64,000 nt of DNA, taken from Panopea generosa. Taxonomy: Eukaryota > Mollusca > Bivalvia > Adapedonta > Hiatellidae. A program made the translations under genes and the position numbers. The DNA is taken from positions 10,268,544-10,332,543 of the forward strand of contig CM055895.1 of NCBI GenBank assembly GCA_029582155.1, in the 5' to 3' direction. Shown here one piece after another: positions 34,919-46,080 of the stretch (positions are counted from its first letter, which is position 1; every line of letters begins with the position of its first letter). The notes beneath the pieces are model-generated. The model was not told the origin of the DNA and ran no database searches. It saw nothing but the letters and a program-made list of their open reading frames with translations.

Positions 34919-36060
34919 TTACATAAAGTTCACAAAAGGATTACTCTGTGTTAAACTTGCAAATCTTAACTTAAGCAAAACTATGATTCTCTGTAAAAGA
35001 GCTTTTAAACAAACCTGAATAATGAGTTTATTGTATAGGATCTCGTGATTATTTGTAGCAATGGCTGATATCTTTTTCATAAATATCACGTGTTTAAAAT
35101 TCACGGGTATAATAACTAAATATCTAATAGGCGTGTACGATGCTCGGACACAAAGATGGGCACGATAATGTTACAAAGAGATGGGAGCCAGTCGCACAGA
35201 GGATTCATAGGGGGAGATTTGTGGGAGATATCGTATTATCAGATCCAGACACTGTCCCTAATCTGCTGTGTTAACAAGAGGCTATTTACAAGTCTGATCA
35301 ATGAAGTTGCGATAATAGGCCCCATGTGACCCCCCTGAGACAATCATTCCCATCTCCAATAGTCATAATGATATAACCGTCGACTTGTGATTACATGGGC
35401 TGCCACTTGATTAAAACGAAATGTAAAATATATATAATTTAGTAATATATAAAAGATGTTAATTCTTAGCAATTTAATTTCAAGCATAACAAGAATTGAT
35501 GCATATAAAATGCTTACATTTTTATTTGTTGATTAGCTTAAGTTCAATATTGAAAAGGGATAAATAAATAAAAAATTCCATTTCATATCAGCGCAGTGTG
35601 ATAATATATCATTATTTCTATCAACTTTTAAAACTTGCATACTCGAAGATTGCTTAATGAGATTATTTACTGCACCAGACAATTGTGTACATATAAATAG
35701 ACACAAAGAACAATTCTCCGCGTTTTCTGATTCACAGGTCAAGTCCATTGTAGCCGATCGATAGTTTCTCACTAGTACATGAACTCTAGTACATGAACAG
35801 TTTTGTTCTGCTTTATACAAAGTAGCCTCAAATTAAATATCATCTCTCTCAATCTTACAAAGTTCTACGAGCTATAAATAGTACGAAATAGTGTAATCAA
35901 CTGAATCTCAAGTTTGTATTTCATTTCCAGCTGGTGCCTTTCCACAGGCATAGTTTACTCGGTACTAGTCGTGGATGTTAGCAAACACTGTTTGTGAATC
36001 TAAATATTTCACTTATAAAATTTGTCAGACTTATATCAATTGTTCCTGTTTCGGCGTGTT
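34919..36060. other. Non-coding sequence with a possible conserved element
   Basis: No gene recognised. The stretch 35130-35420 is more GC-balanced, with three AGATGGG/CATCTCC-type motifs and AGGCCCCATGTGACCCCCC. It stands out from the AT-rich surroundings but has no assigned function. Confidence 0.4.
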
Positions 36061-36069
36061 TGTTTGAAG

Positions 36070-36385
36070 TAAACCGCAGCGTGGTCTAGTAGTAGAGTGT
36101 CCGCCTCGCATACGGAAAACCGTGGGTTCGATCCCCGGTCGAGTCATACCAAAGATTTGAAAAATGGTACTAGAAGTTTCCTCGCTTGGTGCTCAGGAAT
36201 TAGAGGGTAGTTCTGAGTCTGGTCGGTCCGGTGTCAGTATAATGTGACTGGGTGCGGTATCATACCATGTGTCTACGGTATGATACTCCAGTGTGACAGC
36301 GCTTAGATACTGTCTGAAATAGAGGCCGTTGCGATATACCTAACAAAAATGGTTGAAAGTGACTCTTAGCATCATACAACAACAC
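36070..36385 (+). mobile_element. tRNA-derived SINE, family B, copy 2
   Basis: Full-length match to 15407-15720. Flanked by the direct repeat TGTTTGAAG at 36061-36069 and 36386-36394, a target-site duplication. It is more diverged than copies 1 and 3. Confidence 0.93.
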
Positions 36386-36454
36386 TGTTTGAAGCTATAC
36401 ATAGCTAGTGTTTATTGTGTTATGGCTCATACCGATTATAGATAGTTTAAACTT

Positions 36455-36768
36455 GACCGCGGCTTGGTTTAGTGGTAGAGCGTCCGCCTCGCATGCGGAA
36501 GGTCGTGGGTTCAATCCCCGGCCGGGTCATACCAAAGACTTTAAAGGTGGTACTAGAAGCTTCCTCGATTGACGCTCAGCATTTAAAGGAGAGTTCTAGG
36601 TCTGGTCGGCCTGTTGTCAGTATAATGTGACTGGGTGGGGTATCATACCATGTGTATGCGGCATGATACTCCAGTGTGACAGCGCTCAGAATACTGTCTC
36701 AAGTAGACACCGTCGCGATGTGACTGAAAAATTGTTGACAGCGACGCTAAACACCATACAACAACAAC
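36455..36768 (+). mobile_element. tRNA-derived SINE, family B, copy 3, nested in a family C SINE
   Basis: Close match to 15407-15720 with an intact A box, anticodon loop CTCGCAT and B box. The 13-bp duplication ATAGTTTAAACTT flanks it at 36442-36454 and 36769-36781. The duplicated sequence is the tail of the family C element that continues at 36769, so this copy inserted into that tail. Confidence 0.94.
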
Positions 36769-36980
36769 ATAGTTTAAACTTATTTATTTGACTTCGATTT
36801 GGAAACAAGTTCTTACACCATAGACAAATCACGCTCAAAATCTTCCGGGGTAGAACCAGTACTAAGCATATGCAGAAAGGGTGTGTTGTTCAAGAACACC
36901 ACACATAACAATGGCGGAAGATCGAGCCCACGACCCTCCGGTCATGGGTTCGGTGCTCTACCACTGCACCACACGCTCCG
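36769..36980 (-). mobile_element. tRNA-derived SINE, family C, copy 3
   Basis: Minus-strand head GTGTGGTGCAGTGGTAGAGC, then GGTCGTGGGCTCGATC, then a body matching 27041-27234 and 52753-52968, ending in AAGTTTAAACT. Its tail was hit by a family B SINE. Confidence 0.88.
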
Positions 36981-38048
36981 CATAAATGAAAATGTGTATC
37001 CTGTATCTCCCCCCAATATTAGTGTTGAGAAGTGAAAATAGTAAAATGTTCATACATGTAACTTCGAATATATTTCTTCTACCGATAACTAGTTAACTTA
37101 AGACGCAATACGGTGTTTTTAATATGGTATTGCAAAAATAACATTTCATTGATCGCCTTTCCTGAATATCGCCCATTTGAAAAAGAAAACTTAAAGGCTT
37201 AAATTGGTGGTTTTGCCGTTAATATAACAGCTTTTTGCCGTTCTAGTGAGTGTTCAATAAATGATGATGGCAGTGCTGCTGTTGATGCTGATACTAGTAG
37301 AGTGTTAGTGATGTTGATATGTTATTTTGAGTGAACTTTTATAGGCGGTTTCTCTATGTGTTACTGTTGGTGCTGCGCTGCTAGTTGCTGCGTCCCCGGT
37401 TATACATTTTCCGAGATTTGTATAATGTTTTCCGAGTATTAAAAAACAAAACAAAAAAACGGAATATCCAAATACTTCAAAGTTTACACAAATGTCCATG
37501 TTTTTATACTAATTTCCGGGATTTTGTCCCCTATCTTGCACACATGTCTATGTGTTTTTTTCTCTCTCAAGTTATGAAAATTAAGTGTCCAAATACTTCG
37601 AGATTTAAACCTCGGGAAATGTATACTCAGAGCTGCTACTTCTTTTTTGATGATTTTTTTGTTGGTGGATATATAGGTAGAGATGTAGGTAATTCGAAAC
37701 ACTCAGTGCTGGTGCACTCTATTCCATTATCATTCATACAAATATTGCACGTGTGATCGGGAAGTGCACGTTTGATGTTTTGCATGTTTATCAAATATTG
37801 AAGAGTACGATAAATATCAAACCAAATCATATCATATCAAACGTTAACAGCATTTCCAGATATTAGGTAAGTATATATGCGAACAAAAATGCACGTTTTT
37901 CCTGGACTGTTTAACTACATTTTATATAAACTGGCCCTATGGACTTATTAGTTATTTGCTGTTTTATATATATATAGCAAACTGAAAGCTGCAATGTATG
38001 CTAGCAGTGTGTTGCTGTTTTTTAATCGATTCTGTAGCAAGGTTTTAA
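36981..38048. other. Non-coding sequence
   Basis: TG/GATGCTG-rich low-complexity sequence at 37260-37390. Open frames of up to 123 codons on opposite strands at 37385-37830 overlap each other and resemble nothing known. Confidence 0.5.
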
Positions 38049-38165
38049 TTGGTAGGGGTGTCATTAAGGACCTTGCTTCAGGGCACACTAAATTGTCGAT
38101 ATGGAGAATCTAACTTACAACTTATCGATCCACGCCTCTATACCCTACCACTAGACGACGTGGTC
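38049..38165 (-). mobile_element. tRNA-like segment on minus strand (degenerate SINE)
   Basis: The minus strand reads GACCACGTCGTCTAGTGGTA (A-box-like) and AAGTTAGATTCTCC (decayed B box). The plan resembles family C but the body is too diverged to assign. Confidence 0.4.
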
Positions 38166-39067
38166 TACAATAGACAATGCTTGCCACTTGTATACAGAGT
38201 ATACGTTTCAATAATCATAGTTTATAAATATGCATTGATATAATAATTAAAAATATTAATAAATAAATTGTATAAATTACCATTAAGACAAAGTGGTTAT
38301 TCACCTTTATATTTAGTTTGGACAATTCAATACGCTTTCATGAGAATATTTTTCTTGTCGAACACGCACAAGCGCACAACTACTGTGTCGCGCATTGGTC
38401 TACTTTTTTTTCAATAAATTGATCTCTACATTCCTTTTTTTGCTTTTAAGCGACAACACACAGAATGCATGACTGGTTTACTGTGTGGCAGTGCATATTT
38501 TACATACAGAAAATGGGCAATAAATCTCAGAGATATATTTCATTGCTCCGATACAGAGGTATCTAATTGAGACATTCTCGGCGTACATTAAATAGGCGGC
38601 ATTTCGCCAGTGCGTGTGTTTTAAGTGCCCGAAAAGCACGACCGAGACACGGAGGTGTATTAACGTAGGCAGTTTCCTATTATTCCACGTCACGTACTAC
38701 ATGTTTCCTAATAATGGTGGTGATATATTTCATATTTATGTGAACCAATATTGAATTTCTTAAAATCATGATTTTGATACCTGATATGCGATACAGAATG
38801 ACTTCGTAATAAAACGAATCTCATACGTTTAATAGCAGAAACCATCTGCGCGCATGCAATTGTTTTTGTTTTCTTTCTTGTTGTCGTTTTCCAAGACTTT
38901 TAAGATAGCGAATAGGGTGAATAAGGAATTAAGTTTACTACTGTCCGACCATTCGTCCTTTGGTAAACTTAAAAACGCATTGTACATATTGGAAGCATCT
39001 GAATCGTGACTACAGTTACACATTTCTGTATATATATATAGGGAGATACTAATTTGTGAACACCAGG
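38166..39067. other. Non-coding sequence
   Basis: No gene recognised. A 64-codon minus-strand frame (38829-39023) has no supporting features. Confidence 0.45.
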
Positions 39068-39405
39068 CATGAATGTACAGACCAGATTACGGCGAGCGCG
39101 CTTAGCTACAATTCAAACAATATCATGGCATCTGTCAACTTATATACTATGGTTTTACATGTAATACATCTGAACTGACGGGCAATTTCTATTTACATAC
39201 ATGAACTGAAAGCTTTATATGAGTAGGATCCAGTTAAGGATTCATGACTACTCATATGCTATGAAAATACATATATGTATGGAGATAATTGTTGTGATTT
39301 CAATTATCTCCCTTTGTGAATTCCGTTGCTGTTATTTCAATTATCCCCCTTTATGAATTCCATTGTTGTGATTTCAATTATCCCCCTTTACTAAATATAC
39401 CAATA
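39068..39405 (+). repeat. Dispersed repeat family H, copy 1, ending in a hairpin and 37-bp tandem
   Basis: Matches 62779-63113 in reverse: both share ACGGCGAGCGCG, ACTATGGTTTTACATG, TACATACATGAACTGA and GGATTCATGACTACTCA. GGAGATAATT (39281-39290) faces AATTATCTCC (39302-39311). Two further 37-bp copies of the hairpin's right side follow to 39405. The other copy ends in an equivalent hairpin, so the hairpin belongs to the element. Confidence 0.78.
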
Positions 39406-39517
39406 CAGACTCATCATTTGTCCGGCTTTAGAATGTATATGTTTAATTGGGCTGTTTAAAGTTAAAATCAATTCCACACATTAAAAAAATGGAAGAACGT
39501 GCATTTCGATTATATTT

Positions 39518-39640
39518 CTTTGTTGTTATTTGGGATTTAACGTCATTTTCAAAGCATTTATATATTATATATGTCATTCAGTTTTATTTGTGGACGAACT
39601 TGGTTGAACCACCATCCTTTCTAAGTTACTGATGAAAGTT
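39518..39640 (-). mobile_element. SINE-like repeat, family D, weak copy 3
   Basis: TTGGGATTTAACGTCATTTTC on the plus strand parallels GGGGTTTAACGCCATTTTTG at 9290. The tRNA-like end is hardly recognisable. Confidence 0.35.
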
Positions 39641-40544
39641 AAAGAAATGTTTGAACCGAATTGTACTCAAACAAACGATATCAACGACGAAATGTAAGTA
39701 ATATATAGAGCACTAGGCCAAGAATGATGCTTTTCGATTTATAACTTTATGCAATACCCCCATTACAATACTTGTAATACAATGAAAACCAGTGATAAAT
39801 CGAAATAAAGACCGTTACAACAATATTGACATTTTTCTGAACTAAATAATTCTATAGATCGAGTGTTAATCTGTATACGCATTAACGTATAATGACGTAT
39901 ACCCAACGTTTATTTTGTAACCATTTGCTGAAATATGCATAAGGTTTTACTACTTTGCTTTATTGACAGCATGTGCCCGAACTATAATCAAATGCAACTA
40001 AAGGGTAATTTAACCGAATAAAGGAACGTAAATAATTAATTTCTCTTAAACATGTTCTTTCCGCACCACACTACCCCCTTTTTCTGCCAATACCATCGAC
40101 GGCTAATTTTTGTTTGCTCGTGTTGTCAACCTTGTTCTTGTCATAGACAGCACGAAACAAAAGATTATTAACTTTGTAATTTGCTCTCTTTCAAATAGTT
40201 TTAAAACGTGATTACGGCTTCTCGAAGGAAGGTAAGTGAATTAAGTGATTAGGTTATGAAATACATTGTAGGTCGATACCACTGAACCGTTTCTGTGTTT
40301 CAAAATTTGCCAGGAATATTTGACTAGCTGAAATCGTCTCCGTTAAGTTTTTTATGTAAATAACGCGTAACGAAGATTTTATATATGACATCAGAGATGC
40401 TTTACATTGTGCGTGTGTTATGCATCCTTAATTCAGATATTACTATTAAATACGGTTAAATCATGTTATGAAATATGCAAAAGTCAGGGAGTATGGCAGT
40501 AGGCAAGTATCAACCATGAAAGACAAATACAAATAAAGTACATA
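39641..40544. other. Non-coding sequence
   Basis: Nothing recognised. Confidence 0.5.
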
Positions 40545-41300
40545 TAGAACCATGGTTTGTGAATGTAAGCAATCTAGAACCAGAGATTGTGAATGTAAGC
40601 AATCTAAAATCAGGGAGTATGAGTGAAAGCAATCTAGAACCAGGAAGTATGAATGTAAGCAATCTAGAGCTAGTGCTCGTGAATATTTGACCTAGAAGTA
40701 CGAATGTAAGCAATCTAAAACCAGAGATTAGGAATGTAAGCAATCTAAAACCAGAGATTGTGAATGTAAGCAACCTAGAGCTAGTTCTCGTGAATAGGCA
40801 ATATATGACCAAGGAGTATGGATGTTAGCAATCTAAAACCAGGGAGTATGAATGTAAGCAATCTATATAGAACCATGGAGTTTCATTGTAAGTAATCTAG
40901 GAACTTGGTATATCAATGTAAGCAATCTAGAACCAGGGAATATGCATGTTAACAATCTAGAACCTGAAAAAAAAATGAAGTTAAGCGATCTAAAACCAGG
41001 GAGTGTAAAAATAAGTTATCGATATAGACCCAGGAAGTATGAATGTAAGTAATCTAAACCCAGGGAGTATGAATATAAGTAATCTAGAACAAAGGAGTGA
41101 ATATGAATGTAAACAATCTGGAGTATGAATGTAAGTTATCTTGAACAAGGGAGTATCTTGAACCAAGGAGATGAATGTAAGCAATCTAGAACCAGCGTGG
41201 ATGAATAAAGATAGTATTATACCAGTGAGCAACCATGGATGTAGACAAAGTAGAGTCAGTGTGCAGTATAAATATAGACAATCTAACTCAAAACTGCACA
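40545..41300. repeat. 30-bp minisatellite, decayed
   Basis: Units TGAATGTAAGCAATCTAGAA + CCAGGGAGTA repeat with small indels. Minus-strand open frames of 100 and 111 codons repeat a 10-residue unit (SRLLTFTISG-like). These follow from the 30-bp period. Confidence 0.92.
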
Positions 41301-41572
41301 CACGTATGGATGAAGACGATTTCAAATCATGGATCTATGTACGTGTATGAATGTTATCTAATTTAAGAGTAAACCATGAAACAAACGTCAACACTCTATC
41401 TAAAACTTCATCTAAAATGAAACGTCCATAACATGGTAATCCCAAACAAAAACCACAACTAATCAAACTTCCGTTAATTATCAAACAACTAAGATGAAAA
41501 CCTGAGACGTACTTAGCAGGGTGCTATACCAAGTACATAATTGATTAACGGATCTTCAAAACCCAGGCTGAT

Positions 41573-41574
41573 AG

Positions 41575-41602
<28 letters not shown>
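41573..41602. repeat. (CT)n microsatellite
   Basis: About 14 CT units. Confidence 0.95.
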
Positions 41603-41605
<3 letters not shown>

Positions 41606-42149
41606 CGTACATCAGATGCTTTCGCAAACATTATAATTTAATGAGTCACAAATCCACAATTGCAGCTGCACGTTAGATGGCACAGTGCATGTTTAATCGA
41701 TTTACTCATACGTGCAGATAACGAATATGGGGTATCATGTAAAGTTTTACTTAAAACAATTAATCACGTTTTCTGACTAGTATATAGTTGAATCCTAGAC
41801 TAGTTAGGACTAGATAACTGTTGTGTATAAACAGTCATACTGTTACGCTGCCTTGTTATTAAAAACTGTGATAAGTTCAATATCGGTTAATAGAAAATAA
41901 CAGTACACGTGTACGTGTATATAGTAGTTTAATTAAAAATATTTCCTATTTACTTAAGTAAGTATTGGTACAAGGTCTATCATATTGAAGCGAAACCGAA
42001 ATCTAATACATGTAACTAATATGATATCAGTTAATTGATGTATGTTGTGTTAGTAAACACTGTAATTAGCTTGTCATTGATTTGGAAAAAAAACACAGAA
42101 TTATCGACATTATTTTAAACCGGAATTATTACTATTAGATATAAAAACC
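41603..42149. other. AT-rich non-coding sequence
   Basis: Nothing recognised. Confidence 0.5.
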
Positions 42150-43400
42150 AAGACCAACTATACATAGTATTATTACTATAGATATAATAACCAAGACCGA
42201 CTATACATAGTGTTATTACAATTAGATATAATATCCAAGAACAACTATACATAGTGTAACTACTATAAGATATAATAACCAAGTGTTATTACCAGTAGAT
42301 GTAATAACAAAGTACATCTATATAGTGTTATTACCGGTAGATGCATGTATAATAACCAACACCAACTATACATAGTGTTATAACCAGTCGATATAATAAC
42401 CAAACACACGCTATTGTGTTATTACCAGTAGATGTACTGTAATAACAAAGTACACCTATACAGTGTTATAACTAGTAGATGTAATAACATATAGTGTTAT
42501 TACCAGTAGATGTAGTAACCAAATACATCTATATAGTGTTATTACAAGTAGATGTGATAACAAAACACGCTATATAGTGTTATTACCAGTAGATGTGATA
42601 ACTAAGTACACATATATAGTGTTATTACCAGTTGATGCAATAACCAAGTACATATATATAGTGTTATAACCAGTTGATGCGATAACCAAAACACGCTTTA
42701 TAGTGTTATTAGCAGTAGATGTGATTGCTAAGTACACATATATAGTGTTATTACCAGTAGATGTGATAACCAAGTACTCATATATAGTGTTATTACCAGT
42801 AGACGCGATAACCAAGTACATATATATAGTGTTATTATCAGTTAATGCCATAACCAAAACACGCGTTATAGTGTTATTACCAGTTGATGTGATAACCTAG
42901 TACACATATATAGTGTTATTACCAGTTACTGTAGATGTGATAACCTAGTACACATATATAGTGTCATAACCAGTTGATTCGATAACCAAAACACGCTGTA
43001 TGTAGTGTTATTACCAGTAGATGTGATAACCAAGTTCACCTATATAGTGTTATTATCAGTAGATGTGATAACCAAGTACACTAAAATAGTGTTTTACCTG
43101 TAGATGAGATAACCAAGTACACATATATAGTTTCATTACCAGTTGATTTGATAACCAAAACACGTTCTATATAGTGTTATTACCAGTAGATGTGATAACC
43201 AAGTACACCTATATAGTGTTATTACCAGTAGATGTGATAACCAAGTACACCTATATAATGTTGTTACTTATAGATGTGATAACCAAAACACGCTTTATAG
43301 TGTCATTATCAGTAGATCTACTGAAATAACAATTTACACATGTAGACTAAGTGTTGTCACCAATAGATGTACTAACCAAGCACACATATAGAGTGGTATT
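42150..43400. repeat. 42-bp minisatellite, about 28 units
   Basis: Units AGTGTTATTACCAGTAGATG + TGATAACCAAGTACACATATAT repeat over 1.25 kb, with alternating variants (GTACAC.TATATAG versus AAACACGC). The strict 42-bp period gives a 95-codon minus-strand frame with a 14-residue repeat. Confidence 0.95.
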
Positions 43401-43784
43401 ACTATTGCAGGTGAAAAAGCACCGTGTATGAGACATTGAGAAGACTAATTATCTATAATGAGCCAAATAATTAGTTTGGTGACCACAAAACAGACCCGAA
43501 TCGATAAAATACAGAGGGATTATTGGAGATTTGAAGACTGGAGATAGCATACACGCGAAACTGTTTGATTCAAATCGTACGTAGAGTTGCAAGATGCAGA
43601 AAGGAAAATATTTGTTATAGAAGTAAAGATGTTTCAAGTGTTGTCTATTAAGTAATTATTTATTCAGTAGTCTGATTTTCTTTTTTACAGTTGGTTAATT
43701 GTTTGCATGCCATGTAGCTAGCTAGTATGTTGATAAGTATGTGATCCACACATTATTTTCACTTCCCACAAAGAAGAATAAACG
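43401..43784. other. Non-coding sequence
   Basis: Nothing recognised. Confidence 0.5.
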
Positions 43785-43905
43785 AACGAACGAAAAATGA
43801 ACGAAGAACGAATGAATGAACGAACGAACGAACGAACGAACGAACGAACGAACGAACGAACGAACGAACGAATGAATGAATGAATGAATTAATTAATTAA
43901 TTAAT
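43785..43905. repeat. (CGAA)n/(TGAA)n/(TTAA)n tetranucleotide tract
   Basis: A long GAAC run changes to GAAT and then to TTAA units. Confidence 0.95.
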
Positions 43906-44668
43906 TGAGTTTTACGGCCGGTGACTCATATAATGTTAAACGTGTAGGAGTAACCTATATAAATTAAATTCTAAACTCATCGTTCGCTAAAATTCATGTG
44001 TGTGTTTTTTCTTTAATATTAATACGTTATGTGTTTATTGTATCAAGCTATGGTTACCGGTGTATTAATTCAGCATCATCATATATCATTTACTGCCTAT
44101 ATTTCCAGCATGATTACTATTGTACCTTTCAATTATATCAAAACACCATTTCCAGTATAACGCAATAATGAAATCTATTTTCCGAGAAATGATACAATGG
44201 AACCTTTTGTACCGTCCGTATCCAAACGAATATTAACTTTGATTGTATCCGTGCAAACAGAATAGGAGATGCCAAGCAGTGGATAAAATAGAAAAAGTAA
44301 TAATAAAACTGATAATAAAACAGAAATAAATAATAACACCAATAATAATGATATTGATAATATCATTACCTACCAACAATGAGGAAAAATATGATAATAA
44401 CAAATGCGAATACGATTTCAAACACTATTAATTGGCATATAACGTTTTTTTTCGATCAGGACACGTTATACTTTCATTTAGAATAAAGATCATAATGTTA
44501 CATTTCGTTATTTCCATAATAAGGCTAAGGCGTTCTAAATCTTACGTCATTTCTAGGTTTCTCCTTTGTCTACTTCATTTAATACCTTTTAAAAAATATA
44601 AAATACATACTTTTATATATGGAAAAAAATACACCCTATTAATACGGTAGAAAAGCTATATATTGCAG
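43906..44668. other. AT-rich sequence just inside the putative intron
   Basis: TAATAA-rich low-complexity sequence at 44290-44400. No splice acceptor with coding continuation was recognised. Confidence 0.5.
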
Positions 44669-44677
44669 AAAGGATAT
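44669..44677 (-). other. U12-type (AT-AC) 5' splice site
   Basis: On the minus strand the coding sequence ...ACT TGG CC is followed at once by ATATCCTTT, the consensus 5' splice site of minor-spliceosome AT-AC introns. Reading through instead gives a stop after seven codons (TAG at 44656-44658), with no GT donor after the conserved WP. The intron would be phase 2, splitting a proline codon just before segment IS1. U12 introns at conserved places are known in voltage-gated sodium and calcium channel genes. Confidence 0.75.
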
Positions 44678-44958
44678 GGCCAAGTTATGACCCTTAAACA
44701 CCAAAAGCGGATGGGGTTCCGCTGGTCTAGGCATTTTAGAGCTTTTGGTACAAACCCTGGAAACGGACGTTCTTCCTGGTCGTCCTCTGCGTCGTTCGTG
44801 CTATTGTACGTCACCGTTGCCGTGACGTCAGACTCCAGTTTACCATCCTCCTGTTTGTCGTCGACTATTTGCACAGTTGAATCGTTGTCGTTCGATGCAT
44901 GTATGACGGGCTCCTGCCCCGACAGACATGCAGTAGCTGTAGTATCCACATCAGCCAT
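44678..44958 (-). CDS. Cav3: First coding exon of a voltage-gated calcium channel alpha-1 subunit, Cav3 (T-type)-like, partial
   Basis: The pore-forming alpha-1 subunit of a low-voltage-activated calcium channel sits in the plasma membrane and admits Ca2+ near resting potential. Only the cytoplasmic N-terminus is here: 93 codons plus two bases. Residues 1-70 are hydrophilic and acidic (DDKQEDGKLESD, NDAEDDQEER). Then come PFPGFVPKALKCLDQ and RFWCLRVITWP, which line up without gaps with the Cav3 segment preceding IS1 (P-x-P, C-L-x-Q, R-x-W-C-L-R, x-P). The ATG at 44958 is in good context (GACATGG). The frame stays open upstream to 44997 and meets TAA at 45001-45003. TTTTTTAAG ahead of 44999 could be a 3' splice site, so extra N-terminal residues from an upstream exon are possible. 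Base composition is near 50% GC against an AT-rich background. A Cav1/Cav2 identity (RAL.CL...NPIR) is less likely; the Cav3 assignment rests on the PFPGF and WCLR blocks. Confidence 0.76.
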
Positions 44959-46080
44959 GTCTGTGACTTGTATTCCACATTTTACGACCTCACTCACGCC
45001 TTAAAAAATGACAGATTTTGTGACAAACTTACAACACATCTATTTATTTACATTATCTTATGAAATTATTTTACACTATTAAACATTATTTACACAAATT
45101 CCTTTCATCTCAATGTATATCAATCACCAAATCGGCGAAAAAAGCGCCTCAATGTCCAAACATTAAAAGTCTCCATCAATCCGCAAATCTCACAATCTGA
45201 TAATTATTTAATAACTATTTTGTTCACTTAAAGCTAGCATACGTCCAATCGTTGCTGTACAAAATTCCCGTTTGAATAAAATATCATAAAATCGCACGCA
45301 CTGAATACTCAATCAAACGCGTCTTCGATTAACCCATGCTAAAGAAACAATAAATTCAATGGTAATAACGAATAGTTGGAGAACGTATACTCCTAACGAA
45401 GCCTTACTGGATCTATACTCCTTGAAAATCGATAGAACGCCGCTGCCACTACAGAAGGCAGCCCTAGGTAACCGATGATTCCAATGAGATCGCCTGGCCG
45501 CATATACGACTAATGAAAACAGAATACTCTAGCACAGACAATATTTTCTCTTCTCTCTTCCGGAGCAACTGTCAAGAATCGATATCGGGTAATTAAACAA
45601 TACTGTTAATAAATAATTCCACAAAACTCAAACTGGTGAACTTTTGGGGGCTTAGAGTAAATACCCCAAAAAATGTCGAAATACCGAGTATACGGTTAGT
45701 CGGGGACGTATCGATTTTAAACACATCTGCGATTACCACCAGACAACGAAAACATAATTAAAGGCACGTGTTCAGCCAGATTTTCCGATAAGTAATCATG
45801 TGTAGCGAAGTGCTCATTTCGTTATGCGTGTAATTTGTTCACCGCATGATACAAGTTTTTTTTAATTTAATGGAATTTGCGGCATCATGCATATTATGAT
45901 CTGTAATGCAATAGAGGATTTATCGTGTTTGTCGCACGCATTTGGATACTCGTCACGTTGCAGGAAACGAACCGTCCTACTAATTAACGGCGCATGCGGT
46001 ATTGAAGAAATCGGTCCGCACAACAAAATCAATCTTTGCACCTGTTACGCATCCGACGCCGTAGTTTTGCAATTCAATTC
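44959..46080 (-). promoter_or_regulatory. 5' flank / probable 5'UTR and promoter region of the Cav3-like gene
   Basis: This stretch is directly upstream of the coding exon on the minus strand. Parts of it (45400-45580 and 45900-46060) are richer in C+G than the surroundings. It contains many ATG triplets, so an unspliced leader would carry several upstream ORFs. A leader spliced to the acceptor-like TTTTTTAAG at 45000-45008 is therefore plausible. No TATA box or initiator could be singled out. Confidence 0.3.

Larger units (their letters stand above)
1..44677 (-). other. Putative first intron (5' part) of the Cav3-like channel gene
   Basis: The minus-strand coding exon at 44678-44958 ends in a U12-type 5' splice site, so everything at lower coordinates would be intron until the next exon. 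I found no recognisable IS1/S2 coding segment here on the minus strand and no other gene. The interval is filled with SINEs, minisatellites and a LINE remnant, as expected of a long intron. This is an inference: the next exon is not seen, and the stretch could contain short exons that cannot be recognised by eye. Confidence 0.45.

Noticed and set aside
36799-37035. 78-codon frame with a plausible peptide
   Set aside because: It lies inside the family C SINE; the same reading occurs at 52866-53096 because that is another copy.
37385-37830. 123-codon plus-strand frame
   Set aside because: Low-complexity, lysine/phenylalanine-rich AT sequence with competing minus-strand frames over the same bases.
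39220-39260. U12 branch-point-like ATCCTTAAC on the minus strand as the 3' end of the channel intron
   Set aside because: It lies inside dispersed repeat H and the following bases do not encode an IS1-like segment.
40510-41325. Leucine/threonine-rich repeat frames on the minus strand
   Set aside because: By-products of the 30-bp minisatellite; frame breaks follow unit indels.
42570-42900. Overlapping open frames on both strands
   Set aside because: By-products of the 42-bp minisatellite.
44656-44997. Reading the channel exon as a complete 113-codon gene starting at GTG and ending at TAG
   Set aside because: GTG is not a normal animal start; the last seven codons lie beyond the U12 splice site and depart from the conserved channel sequence.
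44663-45004. 113-codon plus-strand frame opposite the channel exon
   Set aside because: It starts with TTG, is the antisense shadow of the minus-strand exon, and has no similarity of its own.
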